From the NCBI GenBank assembly GCA_032123435.1, contig JAQBFJ010000230.1:1-35980 (forward strand): a DNA stretch of 35,980 nt, read 5' to 3'. The notes beneath the pieces were generated by a model. The model was not told the origin of the DNA. It saw only the letters and a program-made list of their open reading frames with translations, and ran no database searches. Origin of the DNA: JAQBFJ01 sp032123435 (GTDB taxonomy: Bacteria; Verrucomicrobiota; Kiritimatiellia; UBA8416; JAQBFJ01). A program made the translations under genes and the position numbers. This document shows positions 8,043-15,787 of the stretch, one piece after another (the stretch's first letter is position 1; each line of letters opens with the position of its first letter).

Positions 8043-9096
8043 TGCTGTTACAGATCTTATTGATCTTCTCCATTATATCGCTTTCGGTGGGAATGGTGCC
8101 GCCCATACGTCCTTCCAGAAATACGGGAATTTTTCCGGACACCGCGAGCTGAACATCTTCCACAAACTGACCGGCGCTCATTTCGACTACGAGCACGTTC
8201 CTGGCTGTCTGCGCTATTTCGGAAATTCTCGAATATGGAAACGGCCACAGGGTTATCGGGCGGAGCAGGCCAGCTTTTATGCCGCGGGAACGGGCTTTAT
8301 TGACGACATTTTCGGAAATTCGAGCACTGGTCCCGAATGCCGCGATTAACAGTTCGCAGTCATCAGTCATGTGTTCTTCAAAACGTATTTCTTGATTCTT
8401 GATCGTTTCATATTTTTTCTGGAGTTTTATATTATTGGCTTCAAGCTCGCCTTCAGGCAGAAATAATGACTTGACTATTTGAGGTTCTCTGCCTTTGCAT
8501 CCGGTTATGGCCCATGGCTTTGGCGGGACGGGCGGCGGATCTTCCTCTCGCAGATAAAGCGGCTCCATCATCTGGCCAAGTTGTCCGTCGGCAAGAACCA
8601 TTACAGGAGTGCGATACTTGTCAGCCAGTTCAAAGGCCAGAACTGTAAGGTCATGCATTTCCTGCACGGAATAAGGGGCAAGCACTATCATGTGATAATC
8701 ACCGTGTCCGCCGCCTTTGGTTGCCTGGAAATAGTCGGCCTGACTCGGTGCGATGTTTCCGAGGCCTGGTCCGCCCCGTTGTATGTTTACAATGACAGCC
8801 GGCATGTGTGATGCGGCTATGTATGAAATACCTTCCTGTTTAAGGCTGATGCCCGGCGATGATGAACTGGTCATTGCCCGCTTTCCAGCTGCAGCAGCGC
8901 CAAAAACCATGTTTATTGCCGCAAGTTCACTTTCAGCTTGAATGAAAATACGATTTTTATCCAGCATGTGCTTTGCCATGTAGGCGGTTAACTCGTTTTG
9001 AGGGGTAATGGGATAACCGAAATAAGAATCACATCCGGCGTGAATAGCGCCTTCACCTATCGCGTCGTTACCTGTCATTAAAACTCGGGACGCCAT
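8035..9096 (-). CDS. 2-oxoacid:ferredoxin oxidoreductase, alpha subunit (VorB/KorA-like)
   Basis: The 353-residue pyrimidine-binding subunit starts with VLMTGNDAIGEGAIHAGCDSYFGYPITPQNE, the signature of KorA/VorB chains, and has SSPGISLKQEGISYI and IVNIQRGGPGLG in the order of the family. The C-terminal domain (from about 240, CELLIAAFGTSARISENVV) is the transketolase-C-like part. The length and the separate ferredoxin subunit fit the 3-methyl-2-oxobutanoate (VorB) arrangement slightly better than a two-subunit KorAB. It begins 4 bases after the ferredoxin gene. The reaction makes acyl-CoA, CO2 and reduced ferredoxin, or the reverse in reductive carboxylation. Confidence 0.93.
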   Translation of the reverse strand: MASRVLMTGNDAIGEGAIHAGCDSYFGYPITPQNELTAYMAKHMLDKNRIFIQAESELAAINMVFGAAAAGKRAMTSSSSPGISLKQEGISYIAASHMPAVIVNIQRGGPGLGNIAPSQADYFQATKGGGHGDYHMIVLAPYSVQEMHDLTVLAFELADKYRTPVMVLADGQLGQMMEPLYLREEDPPPVPPKPWAITGCKGREPQIVKSLFLPEGELEANNIKLQKKYETIKNQEIRFEEHMTDDCELLIAAFGTSARISENVVNKARSRGIKAGLLRPITLWPFPYSRISEIAQTARNVLVVEMSAGQFVEDVQLAVSGKIPVFLEGRMGGTIPTESDIMEKINKICNSNG

Positions 9097-9100
9097 TCTA

Positions 9101-9313
9101 CTAGTTCTCCTCTTCCAGTTCTATTGCGGCATCAGGGCATATTTGAGCGCACAGCTGGCATCCCGTACACTTGTCAGGATCAGTGATTTCAGGGAAATGA
9201 AGTCCGTTACTGTTTAGCTGGGTTGTCATTTTAAGGACACCATGCGGACAGACGGAAACACAAAGCTCACAGCCTTTACAGCGTTCGGTATCTATGCATA
9301 TTGTTACTTTCAT
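9101..9313 (-). CDS. 2-oxoacid:ferredoxin oxidoreductase, delta subunit (2x[4Fe-4S] ferredoxin)
   Basis: A 70-residue ferredoxin with two clusters: CKGCELCVSVCPHG and CTGCQLCAQICPDA, each CxxCxxCxxxCP. It passes electrons from the TPP site to an external ferredoxin. It is the first gene of the operon; the 115-base gap upstream is shared with the divergent DUF362 gene and must hold both promoters. No strong ribosome binding site is visible before the ATG at 9313. Confidence 0.93.
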   Translation of the reverse strand: MKVTICIDTERCKGCELCVSVCPHGVLKMTTQLNSNGLHFPEITDPDKCTGCQLCAQICPDAAIELEEEN

Positions 9314-9428
9314 TATCTTTTACAGCTTACTCTTGCTGTTATTAGAAGCCAATGATAAAATTTGAGTTTAAATTCTGAATTATGATTTAGTTATGGATAT
9401 ATAAATACAAGCATGAAGGGAATTGAAA

Positions 9429-10331
9429 ATGAAAAATATGAATAGACGTGATTTTATCAGGGGCGTAGTCGGAGTTGCGGCTGGATTCCCGTTTTTCTGC
9501 AGAACAACATGGGGCCAGGAAGCTGAACAGCGCGCCGTTGTATATGTGACACGCGGGACGGATATAAAGAAAATGGTCAACGCCGGTATTGCCAGAATGG
9601 GTGGATGGAACGCTTTTGTAAAGAAGGGCCGGAAAGTTACCATAAAGCCAAATGCCGCCTGGGCAAGCCGACCGGAACAGGGCGGCAATACGGAGCCAAC
9701 GCTTGTCGGCGAATGCGTTGCCGCGTGCAAAGCCGCCGGCGCGTCGGAAGTGGTTTTACCCGAAAATCCGTGCAGTAATCCCGAACAATCTTTTTCCATG
9801 AGCGGAATAGAAGAGGCCGCCAAGAAAGCAGGCGGCAAATTGTATCGGCCGGAATCCAATGACCATTTTCGCAAAGTGCAGTTGCCGGCGGCAAAGAATC
9901 TTAAAGAAGCTGAAGTCGCGGTTGATGTAATTGATACAGGCTGTCTGATCAATATGCCGGTAGCCAAGAGTCATGGCGGGGCCATCCTTACTTTGTCGAT
10001 GAAAAACTGGATGGGGTCGGTAAAGGATCGCGGATTCTGGCATAGAAACAACCTGCACCAGTGCATTGCTGATTTCAGTACATTTATTAAACCGTCCCTT
10101 ATAATTATTGATGCTACACGTATCATGTTGACCAATGGTCCGCGCGGGCCGGGTGAATTGGAGCATCCGAATCAGTTGGTTTTCGGCTGTGACCCGGTGG
10201 CTGTTGATGCCTATGCGGCGTCGTTATTCAAGAAACATCCGCTTGACATACCTTATATCAAAATGGCGCATGAAATGAAAATAGGTTGCGGCGATCCTTT
10301 GAAAATAGATGTTGAATACATTGACGTCTAA
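9429..10331 (+). CDS. Tat-exported DUF362 protein
   Basis: About 300 residues. The start ATG at 9429 is 8 bases after GAAGGGA; an in-frame TTG at 9423 is less likely. The N terminus MNRRDFIRG followed by a hydrophobic stretch and a WGQEA cleavage-like end is a twin-arginine signal. The mature part carries DUF362 features: KPNAAWASRPEQGGNTEP, LVGECVAACKAAGASEVVLPENP, INMPVAKSHGGAILTLSMKNWMG and a late GCDPVAVDAYAA. DUF362 proteins are linked to iron-sulfur redox partners, but their reaction is unknown. The next gene, 43 bases on, is a membrane polyferredoxin, so the two probably make one envelope redox unit. Confidence 0.88.
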   Translation: MKNMNRRDFIRGVVGVAAGFPFFCRTTWGQEAEQRAVVYVTRGTDIKKMVNAGIARMGGWNAFVKKGRKVTIKPNAAWASRPEQGGNTEPTLVGECVAACKAAGASEVVLPENPCSNPEQSFSMSGIEEAAKKAGGKLYRPESNDHFRKVQLPAAKNLKEAEVAVDVIDTGCLINMPVAKSHGGAILTLSMKNWMGSVKDRGFWHRNNLHQCIADFSTFIKPSLIIIDATRIMLTNGPRGPGELEHPNQLVFGCDPVAVDAYAASLFKKHPLDIPYIKMAHEMKIGCGDPLKIDVEYIDV

Positions 10332-10358
10332 CCCGCATGTTTCATGAAAAATCGCATG
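10330..10358 (+). repeat. AACCCGC(T/A)TGTTTCA short repeat, copy 2
   Basis: It begins at the last bases of the DUF362 stop codon and runs into the leader of the polyferredoxin gene. It matches 24 of 29 positions with 5221-5249. Confidence 0.5.
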
Positions 10359-10374
10359 AGTGTGGGAGATGACA

Positions 10375-11550
10375 ATGCGTAAGATGAGACTGTTTTTCAG
10401 GTTATGTATTCTTGTTCTGGCTGTATTGTGCGGCATTCAATTGTTTCCATCTGAATACGCCTTTATCTTGCCTGCGATGAGCCCGTTTCTCGCGATCTGT
10501 TCAGCAATAAGCATGAGGCATGCAGGCCTTTTGTTTCTGGTGTGTGTGCCGATTCTCGTTTTGAGTTTTGTCAGGACGAGATGGTTCTGTTTATATATGT
10601 GTCCTGTCGGATTGACGCTGGAATATGCCGGAAACATCAGGCCTACAGCGAAGTCCCGATACACATCATGGCCGCGGCTGGGGCAATGGCTGTTACTGCT
10701 TGGACTTGGCGGCGCGCTGGCCGGCTATCCGCTTTTTATATGGCTTGATCCTTTGTCACTCTTTAATGGTTTCATGAGCGTATGGCATAAACCGGTTACC
10801 CTCATCGGCGCTTTGCCTGCCGCTGGATTGACACTGATTCTTCTTTTGAATATATGGCGTCCAAATACGTGGTGTTATCGTTTCTGTCCGTTGGGTGCTC
10901 TGCAGGAATATGCTGCCCGGCTGAAACGTACTGCGAATAAACACACACCCCAACCATTTTCAGAAGGAAGACGCGTGTTCCTTGGTTTGCTGGCGGGCTC
11001 GGCGGCAGGGCTTTTCGCGCATCGTCGAATAACTGGCGGCATTGGAAATGTTATACGGCCGCCAGGCGCCGTGCGAGAGGGCAGGTTCACGGCACTATGC
11101 GCGCGGTGCGGAAATTGTATTCGTGCATGCAAAGAAAAAATTATTTACCCCGACCTTGGCGCAACGGGTTTAAGGGGCCTGTTAACGCCTGTATTGAAAA
11201 TGGGGCCCGGCTACTGTTCGGAATGGTGTAATGAATGCAATAAAGTATGTCCAACCAGTGCGATATCGCATATGAATCTGGAAGAAAAAAGGACCGTTGG
11301 CATAGGAACGGCCAGACTATATAAGGAAAAATGTCTGGCATGGAAAGACAGCGCGTATTGTGTTGTGTGTCATGAGTACTGCGCGTATCAGGCGATAAAG
11401 CTGATTTTCAATAATGGCGTGAACTGTCCGGAGGTGGACCCTGAAATATGCAGGGGCTGCGGTTTGTGTCAAACAGTATGTCCGGCTGAGTCTGTCGCGA
11501 TTATTGTGGAAGGCGGCATACAGAAAAGATTGCCTCCCGTAAACATTTGA
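10375..11550 (+). CDS. NapH/NapG-like membrane polyferredoxin
   Basis: About 391 residues. The N-terminal half has several transmembrane segments (about residues 8-20, 45-60, 100-120, 140-160) with two cytoplasmic-type cysteine motifs, CLYMCPVG and CYRFCPLGALQEYA, as in NapH/NosR/CcoG-like quinol-linked ferredoxins. In the middle, EGRRVFLGLLAGSAAGLFAHRR resembles an internal twin-arginine or anchor segment. The C-terminal half has NapG-like clusters CARCGNCIRACKEK, CNECNKVCPTS and CRGCGLCQTVCPAES. This looks like NapH and NapG joined in one chain, which could move electrons from the quinone pool or a cytoplasmic donor to the exported DUF362 protein. The start is taken at the ATG at 10375 because GGGAG lies 6 bases before it; GTG 10360 and ATG 10369 are alternatives. 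Confidence 0.87.
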   Translation: MRKMRLFFRLCILVLAVLCGIQLFPSEYAFILPAMSPFLAICSAISMRHAGLLFLVCVPILVLSFVRTRWFCLYMCPVGLTLEYAGNIRPTAKSRYTSWPRLGQWLLLLGLGGALAGYPLFIWLDPLSLFNGFMSVWHKPVTLIGALPAAGLTLILLLNIWRPNTWCYRFCPLGALQEYAARLKRTANKHTPQPFSEGRRVFLGLLAGSAAGLFAHRRITGGIGNVIRPPGAVREGRFTALCARCGNCIRACKEKIIYPDLGATGLRGLLTPVLKMGPGYCSEWCNECNKVCPTSAISHMNLEEKRTVGIGTARLYKEKCLAWKDSAYCVVCHEYCAYQAIKLIFNNGVNCPEVDPEICRGCGLCQTVCPAESVAIIVEGGIQKRLPPVNI

Positions 11551-11736
11551 CCCGAACGCCTGTGGCGGGGGAGCTTTTTTAGACAGGATAACCCGCCGTC
11601 GTCAATAGACTATGGCGAGGCGCGGCAGGATAGACCCGCCGATGGCGAGGCAGGCAGGATTTACAGGGATATGGGGCAGAAAGACATTCACCACAGAGGA
11701 CGCGGAGACACGGAGAATACAAAAGACCGAGGTTAC

Positions 11737-11773
11737 ATCAAATCCAACATTGCTTCGCAATCTTGGATTTGAT
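11737..11773. repeat. 17-bp hairpin in the composite repeat
   Basis: ATCAAATCCAACATTGC (11737-11753) pairs with GCAATCTTGGATTTGAT (11757-11773) with one mismatch and a three-base loop. Confidence 0.7.
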
Positions 11774-11822
11774 GCAACATTGTTGTCGGGGAGTAAACAT
11801 CCGAGACAACTTCCCTTTGTCC

Positions 11823-11858
11823 CGGCATAGTTACCGCCTTCAGGCGGTAACTATGCCG
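11823..11858. repeat. 36-base nearly perfect palindrome
   Basis: Arms 11823-11839 (CGGCATAGTTACCGCCT) and 11842-11858 are exact complements with only TC between. No T-run follows, so it is a hairpin element or recombination target rather than a standard terminator. Confidence 0.75.
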
Positions 11859-11877
11859 AATCCTCCTATGCAGGTTA

Positions 11878-11915
11878 TTGATTTAATTTGAGACGTCAGT
11901 CCCGAATTAAATCAA
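11878..11915. repeat. 11-bp inverted repeat hairpin
   Basis: TTGATTTAATT (11878-11888) and AATTAAATCAA (11905-11915) are perfect complements and correspond to the hairpin at 3420-3461. The loops differ while the arms are conserved. Confidence 0.7.
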
Positions 11916-11991
11916 CTCCTTTCTCTTCATCTCCTCCGTGTGCTCCGTGGTAAAAACTATCTCCTTTCCCTTTTTTGCATTCCCACGTGTC

Positions 11992-13146
11992 TCAGGGTGC
12001 AAGGGTTTCCACGGGGATCCAGCCTCGTTTGTTATTAAACGAAATCTTTACCCAGTCTTCACTCGATTCAAGCACTTGAACGAGCGCGCCTTCAGGTAGA
12101 TCAAAGGTTGCAAGAGCCGACTGTGCAGGTGCCAGACGTGCGTTCTCGCTTTTCTTTATTTTCATCTTTCGTTTTGCTGTAAAACGGTTTTTCAGAATAT
12201 TGTGGAACCCGGAAGTCTGTTTCATGTTTTTTATTCCGACAGTTGAAGAATTGTCTCCATTTGCTTCAACCTGTATATCCGGACGGAATGGTGATGACTG
12301 TATTTGTTTTTCCTGCTGATGGAATGTTAACGGGAATGGCCCTTTTGAGACGATCGCGTATTTGTTTCTTTGCGGATCAAAGAAAGAAAATGAAGCCGCA
12401 CATATTTCGACCGCGTTCGTGGTTTGCGGAACAATAATTTGTTTAAAGATCCGGGTGTTAGTGTCTTCGCTGGCGATGGGTTCGGGATTATATGCCTTGA
12501 AATTACGGCCCGGCGATATGCGGGGCGGCAATATGTTCTCAAGATAACCAGGGCCTTTAACCGTCATTGTTGCTGTGATCAAATCGCCAAGCGCCACATC
12601 GGTTGGCGATACGGCAACGTCAAATGAAAACAGACCTACGGCTCCTGAAAAATCGGTTGGCCGCCCGGTTTCAGGGAGAGGCATGATGGAAATATCGACT
12701 GACTGCATGGGGATATCATGCAGCATCTGCACCCATCTTGTTCCTATAAAAACCCGTTGCTGAACCATTATGCCGACACGGAGTACGGGCGAGAACTGTA
12801 TTTGGCCGGACTTCATTGCCCGCGCGTCTGCCATGAACATGCGGGTTTCGAAAACATTGTTACTGACGGTCTCGCGTCTGACGGGCGATAATTCCTTGAA
12901 TTCACCGAGCAATTGGAAATTGTCGGAACCGGGCAGGCCCTGAAGCTGAAACTCCTGCGTAAGCTGGACCCCTGTTGATTTTATGGATAGTACCAGTTTA
13001 AAAGTTTCATGAATAAAAATGTGCTGACGATCCGGCTGAATGGAAGCGTGGATAGTCTGATAATTCTGGTCTTGCGCCGTTGATTTGGCGGCAAACAGCG
13101 CTGTTGTCAGAATGACCACGTATAATACTGATAAAAGTTTCTTCAT
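11992..13146 (-). CDS. BatD-like exported protein with C-terminal SH3 domain
   Basis: The 384 residues start with a signal peptide (KKLLSVLYVVILTTALFAAKSTAQ). Two Ig-like beta domains of BatD type follow (ASIQPDRQHIFIHETFKLVLSI; later DVAVSPTDVALGDLITATMTVKGPG). The last about 55 residues form a bacterial SH3 domain (FDLPEGALVQVLESSEDWVKISFNNKRGWIPVETLAP). No C-terminal membrane segment is seen, so the protein is probably periplasmic. It is the last gene of the Bat operon, 6 bases after the BatD-BatE gene. SH3 domains usually end BatE proteins; here the BatE part lies in the neighbouring gene without one. Confidence 0.8.
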   Translation of the reverse strand: MKKLLSVLYVVILTTALFAAKSTAQDQNYQTIHASIQPDRQHIFIHETFKLVLSIKSTGVQLTQEFQLQGLPGSDNFQLLGEFKELSPVRRETVSNNVFETRMFMADARAMKSGQIQFSPVLRVGIMVQQRVFIGTRWVQMLHDIPMQSVDISIMPLPETGRPTDFSGAVGLFSFDVAVSPTDVALGDLITATMTVKGPGYLENILPPRISPGRNFKAYNPEPIASEDTNTRIFKQIIVPQTTNAVEICAASFSFFDPQRNKYAIVSKGPFPLTFHQQEKQIQSSPFRPDIQVEANGDNSSTVGIKNMKQTSGFHNILKNRFTAKRKMKIKKSENARLAPAQSALATFDLPEGALVQVLESSEDWVKISFNNKRGWIPVETLAP

Positions 13147-13152
13147 GCTTCG

Positions 13153-15753
13153 TTACTCAAGAATATCAATAAACGCCTCGTTTTGCAGTACGTCTGTTCT
13201 CTGATCCATGCTTTCCATGTGTATGGATGTAAGACTGCTGGATCCGAATATCACAAAAAGAATAATTGCAATAGTCATTACCTGCTCATGTATATGCCTT
13301 ATTGTGTTGAATATTCGCAGGGCAAACGCGAGCCAGAAGATATTGAAACTGATAATGGCGATAATCGTTCTGGCCGATGCTGATAATCTATAGTGCCAGA
13401 AGAAGGGCACACGGTACCATGGCAGTGAGATGTCTATACTGTTATTTCGCGACAATGAGAGATGCATGTTGCGTTTGATTTCCCATGAAGTGCCCATGTA
13501 TCGTTCGGCGCGCAGAAGGGATGTCTTAGCGTCCGTGTATTGACCGGCCATAAGACATGCTGTGCCAAGATTGTAAAAAATGTGCCCGTTCTTTACACCT
13601 GCGCTTATCAAATCGCGATAACTTTGGGCGGCGGCAAGAAAATCGGGCTCAGTCAGTGCCGATGCCATTTGCGCGTTTGCTTTTTTCCACATGAATTCAT
13701 GTTCGCTTGATTTGCCGGTTAAACGGCCTGACGCGCTGAATGGCATCGCGAGCAGTATTAAGAATAAGGTAAGAGTATGCAGTTCTTTGCTGGAGCCGTG
13801 CTGTTTGACGCTGATGCCATGCTCTATGTCCTTGATCAATAATAAGGCATTCCTGCAGTCTGAAGCAGGATCAGCCGGGCCGGCGGATGACAGGTGGTAT
13901 TCAGCGTTGAAAGCGCGTTCAAGAATGTCATGAAACTGTTTTACCGTATCTTTGTTTACGGAGTGCTTTGTGAGAAGAGCCCTTATGTCCGATGGAGTAA
14001 GACCGGCTTCAATACTGCCGAACCTGACGCCGGCATATTTTTTCAAACTGGAACATAATAAACGACGGGCTGTTTCAGGATCAGAAGGTGATAGTTTTTC
14101 GGCTTTCCTGATCTGATCCAGAACCAGGGCTATGGTGCTACGGGTTCTTGTTTTTCCCGCGTTTCCGGCATGGAACCTGATTAGCCCGCGGCTTATGACG
14201 GCGATCAGGCAGATAAACGGACCGAATAATAATGCAAAGCCATATTGTTTGTCCGGGATTATGCTGTCCGGCCTGGCGCCGGCAGGATTTATGTCTATGG
14301 GGGCAGGGACAAGGATTTGTTGAAGCGTTGTCGCGTGTGTGTTTGCCGATTGATTGGTTGCAGTGTCAATTATGAAATCCGCGACTATCTCGGCCGCTTC
14401 GTTTGCCCGGACGGGTATGGGCTCGGTTTTAATAGTCTTATAGCATCGTTCGGCAGAATTAAAATATGACAGTTCAATCGGAGGAAGTTCGAGTGTCCCG
14501 GCCATCATGGGGCGAATGGTATAAATGAATTCCCTGCTTGTATCATCTCCACCTGTCTTTATTGTATCTTCGTATATCCTGAAATTACGGGTCAGTTGCG
14601 CCTGCTCGTTCAATGGGGGAGGAAAAATGTTTTCCAGTCTTATGTCGCCAGAAATGGCCAGTGTCAGCGTTAACGGGTCACCGACCTTGCATGTTTGAGT
14701 GTCCAGAGACGCGGAGCCCTTAAGAAATGTTCCGATTGCTCCGATATATGAAGCAGGTCTGTTTTCTTCCGGCGGCGGCACAACACGTACCGTGCAGGCG
14801 GGTCCGACCGCGAATATTGGGTTGGACCCGATTCGACCGGCGGCATCGGCTCTTATGCCTACCGCGCCTTTGAATACAACGGGACCGAAAGTATAGGATC
14901 CTTCCTCCTTGGGAATGTATGACAAGCTGACCGTGTATCTGAAATAAGGTTCAGCGCCTCTTTGGATGATACTGCGGTCAAACATGAATCTGGCAACGGA
15001 TCGTTCGGGAAAGAAAAAGTTGTCGGATTGCACCTTGTATTCATTAATCGTAAAACCAGGCATGTTCGCCTGTGGTATAAGCATTTTCTGCAGAATAGGC
15101 GACAGACCTTGAGAAGCAAGACCTGCAATCGGCTGGTCTATGTCCATGTATGGTATTTTGAGATTAGGCGGGTTGGCTGGATCAATGGGGTCAATCGCAG
15201 AATATCTGCCCTTTATTTGTTTTATATCAATTGCCAGCGTAATCTCGAAAGGTTCGTCAACAAGCACCGATTGCCTGGATGCTTCAATATTTATGATGAC
15301 AAAATCCTGCTGCTCGGTGCCGATAACCTGTATGACCGGTCCATCCTGTGATAATGTTCTGCCGTTAATGATTAAGGTTACGGGCCCAGTCATGAAAGCG
15401 CCTAATTTTGCAGGGATGATCTCGTACATGAATCTGCGTCCCGAAAATCCCGTTTTATTAACTACGCCGTTCACTATGGTTATGCTATGCCGGCTTTCGC
15501 TCTGACTGCCCAGCGACTTGATTGTGCAGTCGGTAATTGCGGACAAGTCTGGTTCAGGTGATGCGTCTGTGCCGGAAACGCGGACCGTTAAAGTGAATGA
15601 TTCTCCCTGATATATTTGAGCGCGATCAGAGGAAACGGTAAGCTCAATTTCTTTTGCGTTAAGGTTTGTACTGCCGGCAAGAAACAATGCGATGCAGACG
15701 CATAAAAACAGGAATAACTTGTATTGCCGGTGTGATATATCCGTTATTTTCAT
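13153..15753 (-). CDS. BatD-BatE fusion (oxygen-tolerance family membrane protein with TPR)
   Basis: About 866 residues from the ATG at 15753, which opens MKITDISHRQ before a hydrophobic signal (LFLFLCVCIALFLAG). ATG 15762 is an alternative; the upstream in-frame ATG at 15852 would overlap the previous gene by 65 bases and places a cysteine-rich stretch before the signal. BatD beta domains fill about the first 450 residues (IELTVSSDRAQIYQGESFTLTVRV), then a transmembrane helix (FALLFGPFICLIAVISRGLI) and a cytoplasmic helical part. A second hydrophobic segment is followed by a TPR (NGHIFYNLGTACLMAGQYTD) and two more membrane helices, the plan of BatE. The role is unproven; Bat proteins were linked to aerotolerance and envelope integrity. 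Confidence 0.85.
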   Translation of the reverse strand: MKITDISHRQYKLFLFLCVCIALFLAGSTNLNAKEIELTVSSDRAQIYQGESFTLTVRVSGTDASPEPDLSAITDCTIKSLGSQSESRHSITIVNGVVNKTGFSGRRFMYEIIPAKLGAFMTGPVTLIINGRTLSQDGPVIQVIGTEQQDFVIINIEASRQSVLVDEPFEITLAIDIKQIKGRYSAIDPIDPANPPNLKIPYMDIDQPIAGLASQGLSPILQKMLIPQANMPGFTINEYKVQSDNFFFPERSVARFMFDRSIIQRGAEPYFRYTVSLSYIPKEEGSYTFGPVVFKGAVGIRADAAGRIGSNPIFAVGPACTVRVVPPPEENRPASYIGAIGTFLKGSASLDTQTCKVGDPLTLTLAISGDIRLENIFPPPLNEQAQLTRNFRIYEDTIKTGGDDTSREFIYTIRPMMAGTLELPPIELSYFNSAERCYKTIKTEPIPVRANEAAEIVADFIIDTATNQSANTHATTLQQILVPAPIDINPAGARPDSIIPDKQYGFALLFGPFICLIAVISRGLIRFHAGNAGKTRTRSTIALVLDQIRKAEKLSPSDPETARRLLCSSLKKYAGVRFGSIEAGLTPSDIRALLTKHSVNKDTVKQFHDILERAFNAEYHLSSAGPADPASDCRNALLLIKDIEHGISVKQHGSSKELHTLTLFLILLAMPFSASGRLTGKSSEHEFMWKKANAQMASALTEPDFLAAAQSYRDLISAGVKNGHIFYNLGTACLMAGQYTDAKTSLLRAERYMGTSWEIKRNMHLSLSRNNSIDISLPWYRVPFFWHYRLSASARTIIAIISFNIFWLAFALRIFNTIRHIHEQVMTIAIILFVIFGSSSLTSIHMESMDQRTDVLQNEAFIDILE

Positions 15754-15787
15754 GCTGAACATTTTCAATTTATCAAACTTGCCATTG

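Larger units (their letters stand above)
11700..11955 (-). repeat. long composite repeat, right copy (inverted relative to 3361-3640)
   Basis: Read on the minus strand, the blocks TTTACCACGGAG, CACGGAGG, the GATTTAATT hairpin, ACCTGCAT, GCCGGGACAAAGGGAA, GTTGTCTCGGA, the GGATTTGAT hairpin, ACCTCGGT and TTTTGTATTCTCCGTGT follow in the same order as at 3361-3640. The centre differs by a 36-base palindrome (11823-11858) that takes the place of the CGGCTTCGGCGCAATAACG segment of the left copy. Confidence 0.75.
11551..11991. repeat. gene-free, repeat-rich intergenic region
   Basis: These about 440 bases hold no convincing gene. They begin with GACAGGAT-type words and AACCCGCC/GGCGAGGC segments, also seen near 2995-3050. 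They then continue as the reverse complement of the composite repeat at 3361-3640, with three strong hairpins. They separate the convergent ends of the polyferredoxin gene and the Bat operon. Confidence 0.8.

Noticed and set aside
9380..9967. 195-codon minus-strand ORF
   Set aside because: Antisense to the Tat signal and core of the DUF362 protein; no family features.
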